DNA of 64,000 nt from an uncultured Muribaculaceae bacterium (GTDB lineage: Bacteria; Bacteroidota; Bacteroidia; Bacteroidales; Muribaculaceae). The notes beneath the pieces are model-generated. The model had not been told where the DNA came from and did no database searches. It saw only the letters and a program-made list of their open reading frames with translations. Shown here piece by piece: positions 26,569 to 35,515 of the stretch. The position numbers and the translations under genes are program-made. Numbering within the stretch: position 1 is the first letter of the stretch; each line of letters begins with the position of its first letter. The stretch is taken from positions 62,001 to 126,000 of the forward strand of contig CAJUCW010000002.1 in assembly GCA_910585275.1 (NCBI GenBank), in the 5' to 3' direction.

Positions 26569-27236
26569 CAGACGTAGTTGAAAATCTGATTGAAGTAAGA
26601 GACGCTTTGCCGGATGGTGTGGAGCTTGTGGCTGTGTCGAAGTTTCATCCTGCCGAAGCCATAATGCTTGCATACGGCGCCGGACAACGTTGCTTCGGCG
26701 AAAGCCGTGTGCAGGAATTGCTTGCCAAGGAAGACGTTCTTCCGAAAGATATAAAATGGCATTTCATAGGGCATCTGCAGACCAACAAAGTGCGTCAGCT
26801 AATCGGGAAGACATCTCTTATAGAAAGTGTCGATTCGGAGCGTTTGCTCGCGTTGATCGACGCCGAATCTGCGAAGGCGGGTGTTGTGACCAGAGTGCTC
26901 ATGCAGGTTCACGTAGCGAAAGAAGAGACTAAATTCGGCTTCCTTCCCGAGGAATTGCTGGAGTATTTCCGTGAAAAGCGATTTGAAAAGCTGACCCATA
27001 CCCATATATGCGGGGTGATGGGTATGGCGTCGAACACCGACGACAATGAAAGGGTGAGGGCGGATTTTGCGGCGATAGCTTCGATATTCCGTACCATTGC
27101 CGACGATGAAAAACTCGGACTGCGCGGTTTCGACACTCTTTCGATGGGCATGAGCCATGACTGGCCTTTAGCCGTGGAAGAAGGCGCCAATCTTGTAAGA
27201 ATCGGGAGCGGTATATTCGGAGAACGCATTTATTGA
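26565..27236 (+). CDS. yggS: YggS family PLP-binding homeostasis protein
   Basis: 223 residues of the PLPBP/ALR-racemase N-terminal barrel fold: VAVSKFHPAEAI holds the PLP lysine, followed by CFGESRVQEL, WHFIGHLQTNKVR and GFDTLSMGMSHDWPLAVEEGANLVRIGSGIFG. It binds pyridoxal phosphate and balances vitamin B6 and amino acid pools; no catalytic activity is known. It is translationally coupled to the DUF4494 gene. Confidence 0.93.
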   Translation: MTDVVENLIEVRDALPDGVELVAVSKFHPAEAIMLAYGAGQRCFGESRVQELLAKEDVLPKDIKWHFIGHLQTNKVRQLIGKTSLIESVDSERLLALIDAESAKAGVVTRVLMQVHVAKEETKFGFLPEELLEYFREKRFEKLTHTHICGVMGMASNTDDNERVRADFAAIASIFRTIADDEKLGLRGFDTLSMGMSHDWPLAVEEGANLVRIGSGIFGERIY

Positions 27237-27305
27237 ACCTGACATAACAGTCTGACATAGTGCGAATCAATTCAAGACACAATAACAACTTTAAAATCAT
27301 TTAAT

Positions 27306-28634
27306 ATGACTCAAACATCTCAAAAGCGACCTATCGTCGCGATCATTACGATGTTTTTTATCTTCGCAATGATCTCATTCGTGACCAACATGGCTGCGCC
27401 CTTCGGAAATATCTGGGGTTTCAGATATGCGTGGGCTGGAATGGCAGGTAACCTTATGAACTTTACCGCTTATCTTTTCATGGGTATCCCCGCCGGCAAT
27501 ATGCTTATCCGCTATGGTTATAAGAAAACAGCCTTGATAGCACTTGCCGTAGGAGCTATCGGTCTTGGAATCCAGCTCCTTTCAAGTGTGGTTGGCGACA
27601 ATATCATCGTCATCGGCGGTGAGAATCCCACGACGCTCAATCTCTTTATTTACCTTCTTGGTGCTTTGGTGTGCGGTGTCTGCGTATGTATGCTCAACAC
27701 TGTGGTAAACCCGATGCTCAACCTTCTTGGCGGTGGCGGCAACAAGGGCAACCAGCTTATCCAGACCGGAGGTGCGCTCAACTCTCTTTCCGGCACGTTG
27801 ACGCCGATGTTTGTAGGTGTGCTCGTCGGCACGCTTACTAAGGAGACCACCATGGCATCCGTTGCTCCGCTTGTGGTGACCGGCATCGTTATTTTCGTTC
27901 TTGCGTTCATCATCATTTCGTTTGTGAAAATCGAAGAGCCGCAGGCAAACCTCAGCAACGTGAAATATGAGCATAGCCCTCTCGCTTTCCGCCATTGTCT
28001 TCTTGGTGTGATTGCCATCTTCTTCTATGTTGGTGTAGAAATCGGTATCCCGGGTGAGCTCAACGCATGGATTAGCCGTGAGCCGTTTGAGGGTGCTGCG
28101 GCTGTCGCCGGTTCTCTTGCCGCCCTCTACTGGCTTCTGATGCTTGTAGGTCGTTTCTTGAGCTCAATTATCAGCGGCAAGGTGTCAACCCGTCTTCAGC
28201 TTCTTGTGGCATCTTCCGTGGCAATTATATTCATTCTTATCGCAATCCTTCTTCCTGAGAGCATCACTTTCAAATCTCCTGAAATCAAGGCTCTCAACAT
28301 CTATAGCGGCGAGGTGCCGATGAAGACTCTTTTCATCTTCCTCTGCGGCATCTGCACTTCGGTGATGTGGGGCGGTATCTTCAACCTTGCCACCGAGGGT
28401 CTTGGAAAATATACTGCGAAAGCTTCCGGCCTTTTTATGACCATGGTTGTGGGCGGTGGTATCATGCCGTTTATCCAGGACTGGATCGGACGTACCGTAG
28501 GTTATGTTTCCAGCTACTGGCTCGTGTTTGCGATGCTCGTATATATCTTCTATTATGCGCTTATCGGCTCCAAGAACGTTAACAAGGATATTCCTGTCAA
28601 CATCGAGGAGGAAATGAAAGAGGAACTTGTATAA
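27306..28634 (+). CDS. MFS sugar transporter of the FHS (FucP/GluP-like) type
   Basis: 442 residues with about twelve hydrophobic segments and the FHS features FVTNMAAPFG in helix 1 and GGNKGNQLIQTGGALNSLSGTLTP. It resembles Bacteroides proton-coupled glucose/galactose or nucleoside-type symporters; the substrate cannot be fixed from sequence. It is a different protein from the FucP-like permease at 46748. It stands alone with a clear terminator. Confidence 0.85.
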   Translation: MTQTSQKRPIVAIITMFFIFAMISFVTNMAAPFGNIWGFRYAWAGMAGNLMNFTAYLFMGIPAGNMLIRYGYKKTALIALAVGAIGLGIQLLSSVVGDNIIVIGGENPTTLNLFIYLLGALVCGVCVCMLNTVVNPMLNLLGGGGNKGNQLIQTGGALNSLSGTLTPMFVGVLVGTLTKETTMASVAPLVVTGIVIFVLAFIIISFVKIEEPQANLSNVKYEHSPLAFRHCLLGVIAIFFYVGVEIGIPGELNAWISREPFEGAAAVAGSLAALYWLLMLVGRFLSSIISGKVSTRLQLLVASSVAIIFILIAILLPESITFKSPEIKALNIYSGEVPMKTLFIFLCGICTSVMWGGIFNLATEGLGKYTAKASGLFMTMVVGGGIMPFIQDWIGRTVGYVSSYWLVFAMLVYIFYYALIGSKNVNKDIPVNIEEEMKEELV

Positions 28635-28658
28635 AAATCAAGTGCATTCAATATCATG

Positions 28659-28689
28659 CGGGCATCGTCGGCTACGGTGCCCGTTTTTA
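28659..28689 (+). terminator. Intrinsic terminator of the MFS gene
   Basis: 9-bp stem 28659-28667 / 28675-28683 with one G-T wobble and a 7-nt loop, followed by TTTTT. Confidence 0.85.
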
Positions 28690-28757
28690 TTTAATATGAG
28701 GCTTCGTAAAGACGGTTGACATGTGTTTTTGGTAATAAAAAAAGTATTTTGTATAAG

Positions 28758-28785
28758 TAAATTTGTAAGTTATGTATTAAATTTG
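28758..28785 (+). promoter_or_regulatory. Two tandem -7 elements before the polyferredoxin gene
   Basis: TAAATTTG occurs at 28758-28765 and 28778-28785, exactly 20 bp apart. Either could drive the Fe-S gene at 28893. No correctly spaced TTTG -33 box is visible for either, which may point to an activator. Confidence 0.45.
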
Positions 28786-28892
28786 CAAAATGAAAGGGTG
28801 TTGCTTCGCATCACAGGGGGCTGAGGACCTCGGGATTGTGTCGAGGCGTGAAATTCTGCTTTTTCGAACTGACAATAATAAATAACAAACAG

Positions 28893-30380
28893 ATGCTTAA
28901 ACGATTAAGGGTGACGTTGGCTGTAATAAGCATTACTCTCGTCACATTGGTTTTTATTGATTTCACCGGCTTGGCGGCATCGTTGTTCGGATGGATGGCG
29001 AAAATCCAGTTCTTGCCGGCATTGCTTGCATTGAATGTGGGGGTGGTGGCGGCGCTTGTGGTCTTGACCGTTCTTTTCGGACGCGTATATTGTTCGGTGA
29101 TATGTCCGCTCGGCATCATGCAGGATATATTCGCATGGTTCGGCAAGAAGGCGAAAAAATACCGCTATTCTTATTCTCCGGCAAAAAATGTGTTGCGCAT
29201 TGTGTTTTTCGTGGCTATGGTTGCGTCGATTGTGGCTGGAATAGGAGCGTTCGTCGTCCTGTTTGCCCCTTATAGCGCATACGGACGCATCGCACAGACT
29301 CTTATCGCCCCGGTTTGGGCGTGGCTCAACAATGTGTTTGCGGGAATCGCCGAGCATTACGAGAGTTATGCCTTCTACGATGTAGATGTCTGGCTGAGAA
29401 GCGGCGTAACTCTCGGGGTTGCAGTTGCCACCTTGGTGATTATTGCGTTCCTTTCATGGAGAAACGGACGCACCTATTGTAATACCGTTTGTCCGGTAGG
29501 AACCCTTCTTGGTTTCCTCTCGAAGTATTCTGTTTTCGCACCGGTAATCGACAAGTCGAAGTGCAATGCCTGCGGACTCTGTTCTCGCAACTGTAAGTCG
29601 GCCTGTATCGACGGCAAGAACCATGTCATAGATTATTCACGTTGCGTGGCATGCATGGACTGTATAGGAACTTGCCGCCACGGGGCCATATCCTATGCCA
29701 ACCGTTATGCCAAAAAGGCAGTTTCTGCCGATGAAAGCGGCGCGGCCGTTTCAGGAGGGAGACGTACGTTTGTAGTTACGGCCCTTGCCACGACTGCGGC
29801 AGCGGCCCTGAAGGCTGAAGAGAAGGTGGTTGACGGAGGTCTTGCAGCCATTGAAGACAAGCAGATTCCGGAGCGTAAGACAAGGATTGTGCCTCCGGGT
29901 GCGGTAAGCATCAAGAATCTTGCTGACCATTGCACTGCATGTCAGCTCTGTGTGTCGGCTTGCCCTAACGGAGTGCTCAGGCCATCGACAGATTTGTCTC
30001 ATTTCATGCAGCCCGAATCGTCATACGAAAGAGGGTATTGCCGCCCGGAGTGTACACGTTGTTCCGATGTTTGCCCCGCCGGAGCCATACGCCCGATAGA
30101 TGTGGCGGATAAGTCGTCGGTTCAAATCGGTCATGCCGTGTGGGTGAAGGCCAACTGCATCCCGCTCGTGGACGGAGTGAAGTGTGGCAACTGCGCCCGC
30201 CATTGCCCTACTGGAGCAATCCTGATGGTCAATTCCGAGCCGGGCAATGAAAAATCGGTGAAAATACCGGTGGTGAATACGGAAAAGTGCATAGGTTGCG
30301 GTGCTTGCGAAAACCTTTGCCCTGCGCGTCCTTTCAGCGCGATATACGTGGAGGGGCATGAAAATCACAGAACAATCTAA
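28893..30380 (+). CDS. Membrane polyferredoxin (NapH/NosR-like 4Fe-4S protein)
   Basis: 495 residues from ATG 28893 (MLKRLRVTL). The N-terminal part (about 1-230) has five hydrophobic segments and two NapH-type loops, GRVYCSVICPLG and GRTYCNTVCPVG. The C-terminal part carries several cysteine clusters: CNACGLCSRNC, CVACMDCIGTC, CTACQLCVSACP, CTRCSDVCP, CGNCARHCP and CIGCGACENLCP. A Tat-like stretch GGRRTFVVTAL splits the two cluster groups. It should pass electrons between quinol or ferredoxin and the exported Fe-S reductase encoded 11 nt downstream (inference). No partner reductase of nitrate or nitrous oxide type is near. Confidence 0.85.
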   Translation: MLKRLRVTLAVISITLVTLVFIDFTGLAASLFGWMAKIQFLPALLALNVGVVAALVVLTVLFGRVYCSVICPLGIMQDIFAWFGKKAKKYRYSYSPAKNVLRIVFFVAMVASIVAGIGAFVVLFAPYSAYGRIAQTLIAPVWAWLNNVFAGIAEHYESYAFYDVDVWLRSGVTLGVAVATLVIIAFLSWRNGRTYCNTVCPVGTLLGFLSKYSVFAPVIDKSKCNACGLCSRNCKSACIDGKNHVIDYSRCVACMDCIGTCRHGAISYANRYAKKAVSADESGAAVSGGRRTFVVTALATTAAAALKAEEKVVDGGLAAIEDKQIPERKTRIVPPGAVSIKNLADHCTACQLCVSACPNGVLRPSTDLSHFMQPESSYERGYCRPECTRCSDVCPAGAIRPIDVADKSSVQIGHAVWVKANCIPLVDGVKCGNCARHCPTGAILMVNSEPGNEKSVKIPVVNTEKCIGCGACENLCPARPFSAIYVEGHENHRTI

Positions 30381-30391
30381 CAGACTCTCTT

Positions 30392-31798
30392 ATGAAAAGC
30401 AATGATATAAACAGGCGTGAGTTTTTGAAGCGTCTCGGAATGGGAACGGCGATGGTCTCGGGTCTTGCGCTCGCCGGATGCTCCCCTAAGAAAAGCGGGG
30501 GAGTGGCTGTTGCAGGCACCGAAACCGGACCGATTCCGACCGATAAAATGACCTATCGCACCAATCCTAAAACCGGTGAAAAAGTTTCGCTCTTGGGCTA
30601 CGGTTGCATGAGGTGGCCCACCAAGACGGTGGATGGGGCTGATGGCAGAGAAGATATAATCGACCAGGATATGGTTAACCAACTTGTTGACACCGCTATG
30701 GCACACGGCGTGAATTATTTCGACACGTCGCCAGCATATTGCAAGGGGAAGTCAGAGGAGGCCACGGGCATTGCACTGAGTCGCCATCCGCGCGATTCAT
30801 ATTATATAGCCACCAAGCTTTCTAATTTTTCTCCTTCTACATGGTCGAGGGAGGAGTCGATTAAGATGTATCGCAATTCTTTGAAAGAGTTGCGCACCGA
30901 TTATATCGACTATATGCTTCTGCATGGAATCGGCATGGGAGGTATGGAGTCTCTCAACGGAAGGTATATCGACAACGGAATCCTCGATTTTCTCTTGGCG
31001 GAACGTGAAGCAGGAAGGATAAGAAATCTCGGCTTTTCATATCATGGCGACATCGAGGTGTTTGACTATCTCCTTGCCGACCACGACAAATATAAATGGG
31101 ATTTCGTGCAGATACAGCTCAATTACCTCGACTGGGAGCATTCGAAAGAGTTGAACCCGCGCAACACCAATGCCGACTATCTCTATAACGAACTTGCCAA
31201 GAGGAATATCCCTGCGGTGATTATGGAGCCTCTGCTCGGCGGACGCCTTGCCAATGTGCCCGACCATATAGTGGCTCGTCTGAAGGAGCGGGAACCGGAA
31301 AAGAGCGTGGCGTCGTGGGCGTTCCGTTTCGCAGGCACCCTTCCCGATGTGCTGACTGTGTTGAGCGGCATGACATATAAGGAGCATCTTGAGGACAATC
31401 TGCGTTCATTCTGTCCGCTGAAACCTCTCACCGATGACGAACTTAAATTTCTCTACGACACTGCGGGTATCATGGTACAGTATCCTACGGTGGCATGCAA
31501 CGACTGCAAGTATTGCATGCCATGCCCTTACGGCATTGATATTCCGGCTATTTTCGTGCATTATAATAAATGTGTCAACGAAGGGAATGTGTCGGACTCC
31601 GATACCCGCGATGAAAATTATGTAAAGGCGAGGAAGGCTTTCCTTGTGGGCTACGACAGGTCGGTCCCAAAATTGCGGCAGGCAAACCATTGCATAGGGT
31701 GCGGACGTTGTGTGCCACACTGTCCGCAGGGCATCAAGATTCCTAAAGAGCTTCACCGCATCGACGCCTACGTCGAAAGCCTGAAACAGAATATATAA
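30392..31798 (+). CDS. Exported Fe-S aldo/keto reductase
   Basis: 468 residues. The N-terminus NRREFLKRLGMGTAMVSGLALAGC combines a twin-arginine motif with a lipobox cysteine, so the protein is probably exported folded and lipid-anchored. The aldo/keto reductase barrel (about 60-350) has FDTSPAYCKGKSEE, IATKLS and LLHGIG. Ferredoxin clusters follow: CNDCKYCMPCP and CIGCGRCVPHCP. Export with Fe-S clusters is unusual for NADPH enzymes and suggests electrons arrive from the polyferredoxin. The substrate is unknown. Confidence 0.87.
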   Translation: MKSNDINRREFLKRLGMGTAMVSGLALAGCSPKKSGGVAVAGTETGPIPTDKMTYRTNPKTGEKVSLLGYGCMRWPTKTVDGADGREDIIDQDMVNQLVDTAMAHGVNYFDTSPAYCKGKSEEATGIALSRHPRDSYYIATKLSNFSPSTWSREESIKMYRNSLKELRTDYIDYMLLHGIGMGGMESLNGRYIDNGILDFLLAEREAGRIRNLGFSYHGDIEVFDYLLADHDKYKWDFVQIQLNYLDWEHSKELNPRNTNADYLYNELAKRNIPAVIMEPLLGGRLANVPDHIVARLKEREPEKSVASWAFRFAGTLPDVLTVLSGMTYKEHLEDNLRSFCPLKPLTDDELKFLYDTAGIMVQYPTVACNDCKYCMPCPYGIDIPAIFVHYNKCVNEGNVSDSDTRDENYVKARKAFLVGYDRSVPKLRQANHCIGCGRCVPHCPQGIKIPKELHRIDAYVESLKQNI

Positions 31799-31835
31799 GA
31801 AAATAAGGTGCATTACGATGCACCTTATTTTCTTT
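31797..31835 (+). terminator. Bidirectional terminator
   Basis: A perfect 17-bp stem (31797-31813 / 31818-31834) with a 4-nt loop overlaps the last bases of the reductase stop codon. A-rich and T-rich arm ends suit both the forward gene and the convergent pseudouridine synthase gene. Confidence 0.85.
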
Positions 31836-31876
31836 CATGGAGTTAAGGAACGCAATCTAAGTTTGTTGAAAATAAT

Positions 31877-32536
31877 CTAAAGGAATTTCTGGAATTCGTC
31901 GGGTAGGGGGGCGTCGAGGGCTATATGTTCTTTCGATACGGGATGGACAAACTCGATATGGCGTGCCAGCAAGGAGATGCCTCCGTCGTGATTGCTACGC
32001 TTGGCTCCGTATTTGAGGTCGCCTTTTATGGGGTGTCCGATGCCGGAAAGTTGGGCGCGAATCTGATGCTTGCGTCCCGTAAGGAGGTTGATTTCAAGGA
32101 GAGAGTATCTGTCTCCATTAGAAATTGTGGAGTATTTCAATAGGGATTCCTTAGCGTCGCGTTCTCCTTCGCGAGCAATGAATGTCTTGTTGATTCTACC
32201 GTCGCTAACGAGAAAGTTTCGGAGGGTAGCTTCGCTTTTTTCCGGATGTCCTTCCACGAGGGCCCAATAAGTTTTGTGGATTTCCCCTTTTCTCAGCATG
32301 TCGTTTAGTCGGGATAGGGCTTTTGACGTCTTTGCGAAAACCACGAGTCCTCCCACGGGGCGGTCTATTCTGTGAACAACCCCGCAGAACACGTTGCCCG
32401 GTTTGTTGTATTTCTCTTTTAGATACAGCTTGATAATTTCAGACAATGGAGTGTCGCCGGTCTTGTCGCCTTGTACAATCTCTCCAGGCTTCTTGTTTAC
32501 AACTATTATATGGTTGTCTTCGTAGATCACTTCCAT
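31877..32536 (-). CDS. RluA family pseudouridine synthase
   Basis: 219 residues, without an S4 domain. HRIDRPVGGLVVFAKT contains the catalytic Asp, and LLTGRKHQIRAQLS and GDLKYGA are further family motifs. It converts specific uridines of rRNA or tRNA to pseudouridine. The short S4-less form is common in Bacteroidetes; the target base is unknown. Confidence 0.92.
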   Translation of the reverse strand: MEVIYEDNHIIVVNKKPGEIVQGDKTGDTPLSEIIKLYLKEKYNKPGNVFCGVVHRIDRPVGGLVVFAKTSKALSRLNDMLRKGEIHKTYWALVEGHPEKSEATLRNFLVSDGRINKTFIAREGERDAKESLLKYSTISNGDRYSLLEINLLTGRKHQIRAQLSGIGHPIKGDLKYGAKRSNHDGGISLLARHIEFVHPVSKEHIALDAPLPDEFQKFL

Positions 32537-32604
32537 AGTTAAGACGTTATTCTTTAAGTGTATATGCCGCTTCCAACAGGAACTTTAAGGAAGTGGCGGT
32601 AAAT

Positions 32605-32636
32605 AAAACAGCCGATTCATGAGAATCGGCTGTTTT
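32605..32636 (-). terminator. Terminator of tRNA-fMet
   Basis: 14-bp perfect stem 32605-32618 / 32623-32636 with a 4-nt loop starts at the base next to the tRNA CCA end. The reverse-strand 3' arm ends in TTTT. Confidence 0.85.
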
Positions 32637-32711
<75 letters not shown>

Positions 32712-33044
32712 GTGTCATTTTCGAGTGCAAAATTACTGCTTTTGCGGATAACTGCCAAATATTTTGATGAAAAAATGGTGGATAATTATGTTAAAATATG
32801 TAAAAATATTAATAATAAATTGATTGACAATGTAATGCGGTGATATTGTTTTGGAGATTGAAATTGCGGTGATGAAAATATTTTTGAAAAAATTACGGCA
32901 AAACGAAAAAGTTTTGTTAAATTTGCTCAGAAATTCGACAGATGTGCAATTTCAGTTTTTTTGATTTGCGGTTTCTGCCGGATTATGATGGACGGTTTTA
33001 TTGCTGTTCTGATTCAGAATAACCCCTAACACTCACTTGACATC
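32712..33044 (+). other. 333-bp AT-rich intergenic region
   Basis: Besides the leftward tRNA promoter, TAAATTTG at 32918-32925 is a candidate -7 element for the rightward tetR gene, giving a leader of about 110 nt. No ORF with recognisable similarity is present. Confidence 0.5.
32728..32759 (-). promoter_or_regulatory. Consensus promoter of tRNA-fMet
   Basis: Reverse strand TTTG (32756-32759), 20 nt, TAATTTTG (32728-32735): a perfect match. The transcript would begin about 10 nt before the mature tRNA 5' end. Confidence 0.82.
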
Positions 33045-33629
33045 ATGGTGGTGAAGACTCGAGATAAATTTATAGAGGTGGCTCGGCAGCTTTTTGCAAG
33101 GAAAGGGGTCGAGAATACCACTATGAACGATATCGCCTCTGCATCTGACAAGGGTCGGCGCACTATATATACTTATTTCAAGAGCAAACGCGACATTTTC
33201 AATGCTGTCATTGAAAGTGAAACCGATCAGTTGCTCGGTCGTTTGCGCCATATAGTGGCGCAGCCCACGTCGCCCGAGGAAAAACTCATGGATTATGTCG
33301 ATTGCCGCTTTGAGGCAATGAAGGAGATTGTGTCGAGAAACGGCTCCCTCCGTGCCGGTTTTTTTCGTGATGTCAGAAAGGTTGACCGTGCCCGAAAGAT
33401 AATAACTAAAAAAGAGACCGCACTTCTTTGCGAAATACTTCGGGAGGGCGTTGAAAAAGGGGTGTTCGAGATTTCTAACGTAAATCATTTTGCCGTGGTG
33501 GTTACGCAAGCCATCCATGGCCTCGATGTGCCTTATATCCGCGATAACCTTTCGGAAGAAGGCATCGACAAGTCGATGCTTAAAAAATATATATCCGAAT
33601 GGATTGTTAACAGTATTCGGAAGAAGTGA
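33045..33629 (+). CDS. TetR/AcrR family transcriptional regulator
   Basis: 194 residues. The N-terminal helix-turn-helix is typical: FIEVARQLFARKGVENTTMNDIA and GRRTIYTYFKSKRDIFNAVI. The C-terminal helical domain presumably binds a ligand. Its position directly before ketoacyl synthase III and fabG suggests a FabR/FapR-like role in fatty acid control, but that is inference from neighbours. It lies 50 nt upstream of the synthase. Confidence 0.9.
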   Translation: MVVKTRDKFIEVARQLFARKGVENTTMNDIASASDKGRRTIYTYFKSKRDIFNAVIESETDQLLGRLRHIVAQPTSPEEKLMDYVDCRFEAMKEIVSRNGSLRAGFFRDVRKVDRARKIITKKETALLCEILREGVEKGVFEISNVNHFAVVVTQAIHGLDVPYIRDNLSEEGIDKSMLKKYISEWIVNSIRKK

Positions 33630-33679
33630 TTTAAGCCATATTATTAATATAATTTATAGAAACTGTATAGAAACGCTAT

Positions 33680-34624
33680 ATGTTTATAAATTCTATGGGA
33701 CACTACGTCCCCTCCGCACGAATAGACAATGACTATTTCGAAAAAGTCAACGGTCTGACTCCTGACTGGATTATTCAGCGCACGGGCATTTATAGCCGTT
33801 CCAAGGCTGCGCCGGGCGAGAACTCGGATTCAATGGCGATTGCAGCTATTGACGATGCCATCACCCGCCTCCCATACGATGTGAAGGATGTGGATTTGAT
33901 TGTAGCGGCGTTTTATGCCGCTTACGACACGGTCGCCACTCCCGCGCATGTGGCACAGCAGCATTATCAGATTCATGGCGCGAAGGCTGTTTATGCTTCA
34001 GCCGCTTGTTCCTCTTTTATCAATGGCCTTGAAATTATCGAAGGTTATTTTGCTTCAGGCAAAGCCACCAAGGCGCTTCTGATATGCACTGAGCATAACA
34101 CCTATTACAGCAACGAGAGCGACCCGAAGGCAGGGCATCTGTGGGGCGACGCCGCCGTGGCTTATTTCATAAGCAAAGAAAGGGTTTCGGAAAACGATAT
34201 TGAAATCCTTGACGTGTTTACGGAAGGTCTCGGCGATATTGGCAAAGGTCCGGCGGGTGTGAAGTTGCGTCCCAAGGAAGACGGCATTACGATGCCCGAC
34301 GGCCGCGACGTCTTCATACATGCTTGCAAGTATATGATTTATGCCTTGAACCATTCTCTTGAACACACAGGTCTTAAAATCGAAGACCTCGACAAGCTTA
34401 TATGCCATCAGGCTAACAAGAGGATTGTGGCACAAGTGGCACACCAGCTTGACAAGCCTATCGACGATTTCCTTAATAATATCGAAACGCTGGGCAACAC
34501 CGGTTCGGCATCGGCTGCGCTCGTTCTTTCCCAGAATGCCGGGAACTTCAAGAAAGGCGACAAAGTGGCCCTTATGGTGTTTGGAGGCGGCTATTCATGC
34601 GGAAGCTTTATAGTGCGTTTCTGA
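33680..34624 (+). CDS. 3-oxoacyl-ACP synthase III-like (FabH family)
   Basis: 314 residues. The thiolase-fold triad is intact: Cys110 (ASAACSSF), His243 (CHQANKR) and Asn273 (ETLGNTGSAS). FabH condenses acetyl-CoA or another primer with malonyl-ACP to start fatty acid synthesis. The divergence from classical FabH (no GxDAACSGF-type site) means it may be a second paralogue with another primer. Downstream is fabG after a repeat-rich gap. Confidence 0.87.
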   Translation: MFINSMGHYVPSARIDNDYFEKVNGLTPDWIIQRTGIYSRSKAAPGENSDSMAIAAIDDAITRLPYDVKDVDLIVAAFYAAYDTVATPAHVAQQHYQIHGAKAVYASAACSSFINGLEIIEGYFASGKATKALLICTEHNTYYSNESDPKAGHLWGDAAVAYFISKERVSENDIEILDVFTEGLGDIGKGPAGVKLRPKEDGITMPDGRDVFIHACKYMIYALNHSLEHTGLKIEDLDKLICHQANKRIVAQVAHQLDKPIDDFLNNIETLGNTGSASAALVLSQNAGNFKKGDKVALMVFGGGYSCGSFIVRF

Positions 34625-34659
34625 CAAATCTTTAAGGCCTTTGAATTTGCTTAATACTC

Positions 34660-34704
34660 TAAGGTCCTTAAAGTCTTTAAAGTCCTTAAGGTCTCTAAAG
34701 ACCT
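34660..34704 (+). repeat. Five tandem copies of an imperfect 9-bp repeat
   Basis: Units TAAGGTCCT, TAAAGTCTT, TAAAGTCCT, TAAGGTCTC and TAAAGACCT follow one another without gaps between the synthase and fabG genes. A related palindromic piece lies just upstream at 34631-34641. Each unit is near-palindromic, so the array can fold. Confidence 0.85.
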
Positions 34705-34754
34705 TATCCCCAAAATAATCCGACAATAGATTATAAAAACTAACATATAAAGAA

Positions 34755-35501
34755 ATGAAACTTCTTGAAGGAAAGACAGCCTTGATCACCGGCGCCGCCC
34801 GCGGCATCGGCAAGGCAATCGCCCTCAAATTTGCTGCAGAGGGTGCCAACATTGCTTTTACCGACCTCGTAATCGACGAAAATGGTAAGAAAACGGAAGA
34901 GGAAATCGCTGCCCTCGGTGTGAAATGCAAGGGTTATGCTTCCAATGCCGCCGATTTCGCCGAGACAGAGAAGGTTGTGAACCAAGTGAAGGAAGACTTC
35001 GGCTCTATCGATGTGCTTGTGAACAATGCCGGAATTACAAAAGATGGCTTGATGATGCGTATGAGCGAGGCTCAGTGGGATGCCGTTATTGCTGTCAACC
35101 TTAAGTCTGCGTTCAATTTCATTCATGCCGTTCTTCCCATCATGATGCGCCAGCGTTCGGGCTCTATCATCAACATGGCTTCCGTCGTAGGCGTTCACGG
35201 AAATGCAGGACAGTCCAACTATGCCGCTTCAAAGGCCGGTCTGATTGCTCTTGCGAAGAGCATCGCACAGGAGGTCGGTTCGCGTGGCATTCGCGCCAAC
35301 GCCATCGCCCCTGGATTTATTGAGACGGCCATGACAGCCGCCCTTCCCGATGCTGTGCGTGAGGAGTGGTGCAAGAAAATTCCACTTCGCCGTGGCGGAA
35401 AACCCGAGGATATCGCCGACGTGGCCACATTCCTTGCCTCCGACCTTTCGAGCTATGTTACCGGTCAGGTCATTCAGGTCGATGGCGGCATGAATATGTA
35501 A
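34755..35501 (+). CDS. fabG: 3-oxoacyl-ACP reductase
   Basis: 248 residues of the classical SDR family: TGAARGIG cofactor loop, NNAG, catalytic Ser143, Tyr156 and Lys160, and the C-terminal VTGQVIQVDGGM typical of FabG. It reduces 3-oxoacyl-ACP with NADPH in fatty acid elongation. The next gene ispD follows by 14 nt. Confidence 0.93.
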   Translation: MKLLEGKTALITGAARGIGKAIALKFAAEGANIAFTDLVIDENGKKTEEEIAALGVKCKGYASNAADFAETEKVVNQVKEDFGSIDVLVNNAGITKDGLMMRMSEAQWDAVIAVNLKSAFNFIHAVLPIMMRQRSGSIINMASVVGVHGNAGQSNYAASKAGLIALAKSIAQEVGSRGIRANAIAPGFIETAMTAALPDAVREEWCKKIPLRRGGKPEDIADVATFLASDLSSYVTGQVIQVDGGMNM

Positions 35502-35515
35502 AGAATCCACGATTG

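Noticed and set aside
28813..28880. Thiamine-riboswitch-like piece (ACAGGGGG then CTGAGG) before the polyferredoxin gene
   Set aside because: The second half of the THI box is missing, the first helix does not close, and the downstream genes have no link to thiamine.
34595..34930. Reverse frame with a repetitive Asp-Leu-Lys-Asp-Phe pattern
   Set aside because: The pattern is the translation of the 9-bp DNA repeat and the frame runs antisense into fabG.
35366..35515. Earlier in-frame start for ispD inside fabG
   Set aside because: The first 50 residues are out-of-frame fabG sequence; the CTP-binding loop begins right after the ATG at 35516.
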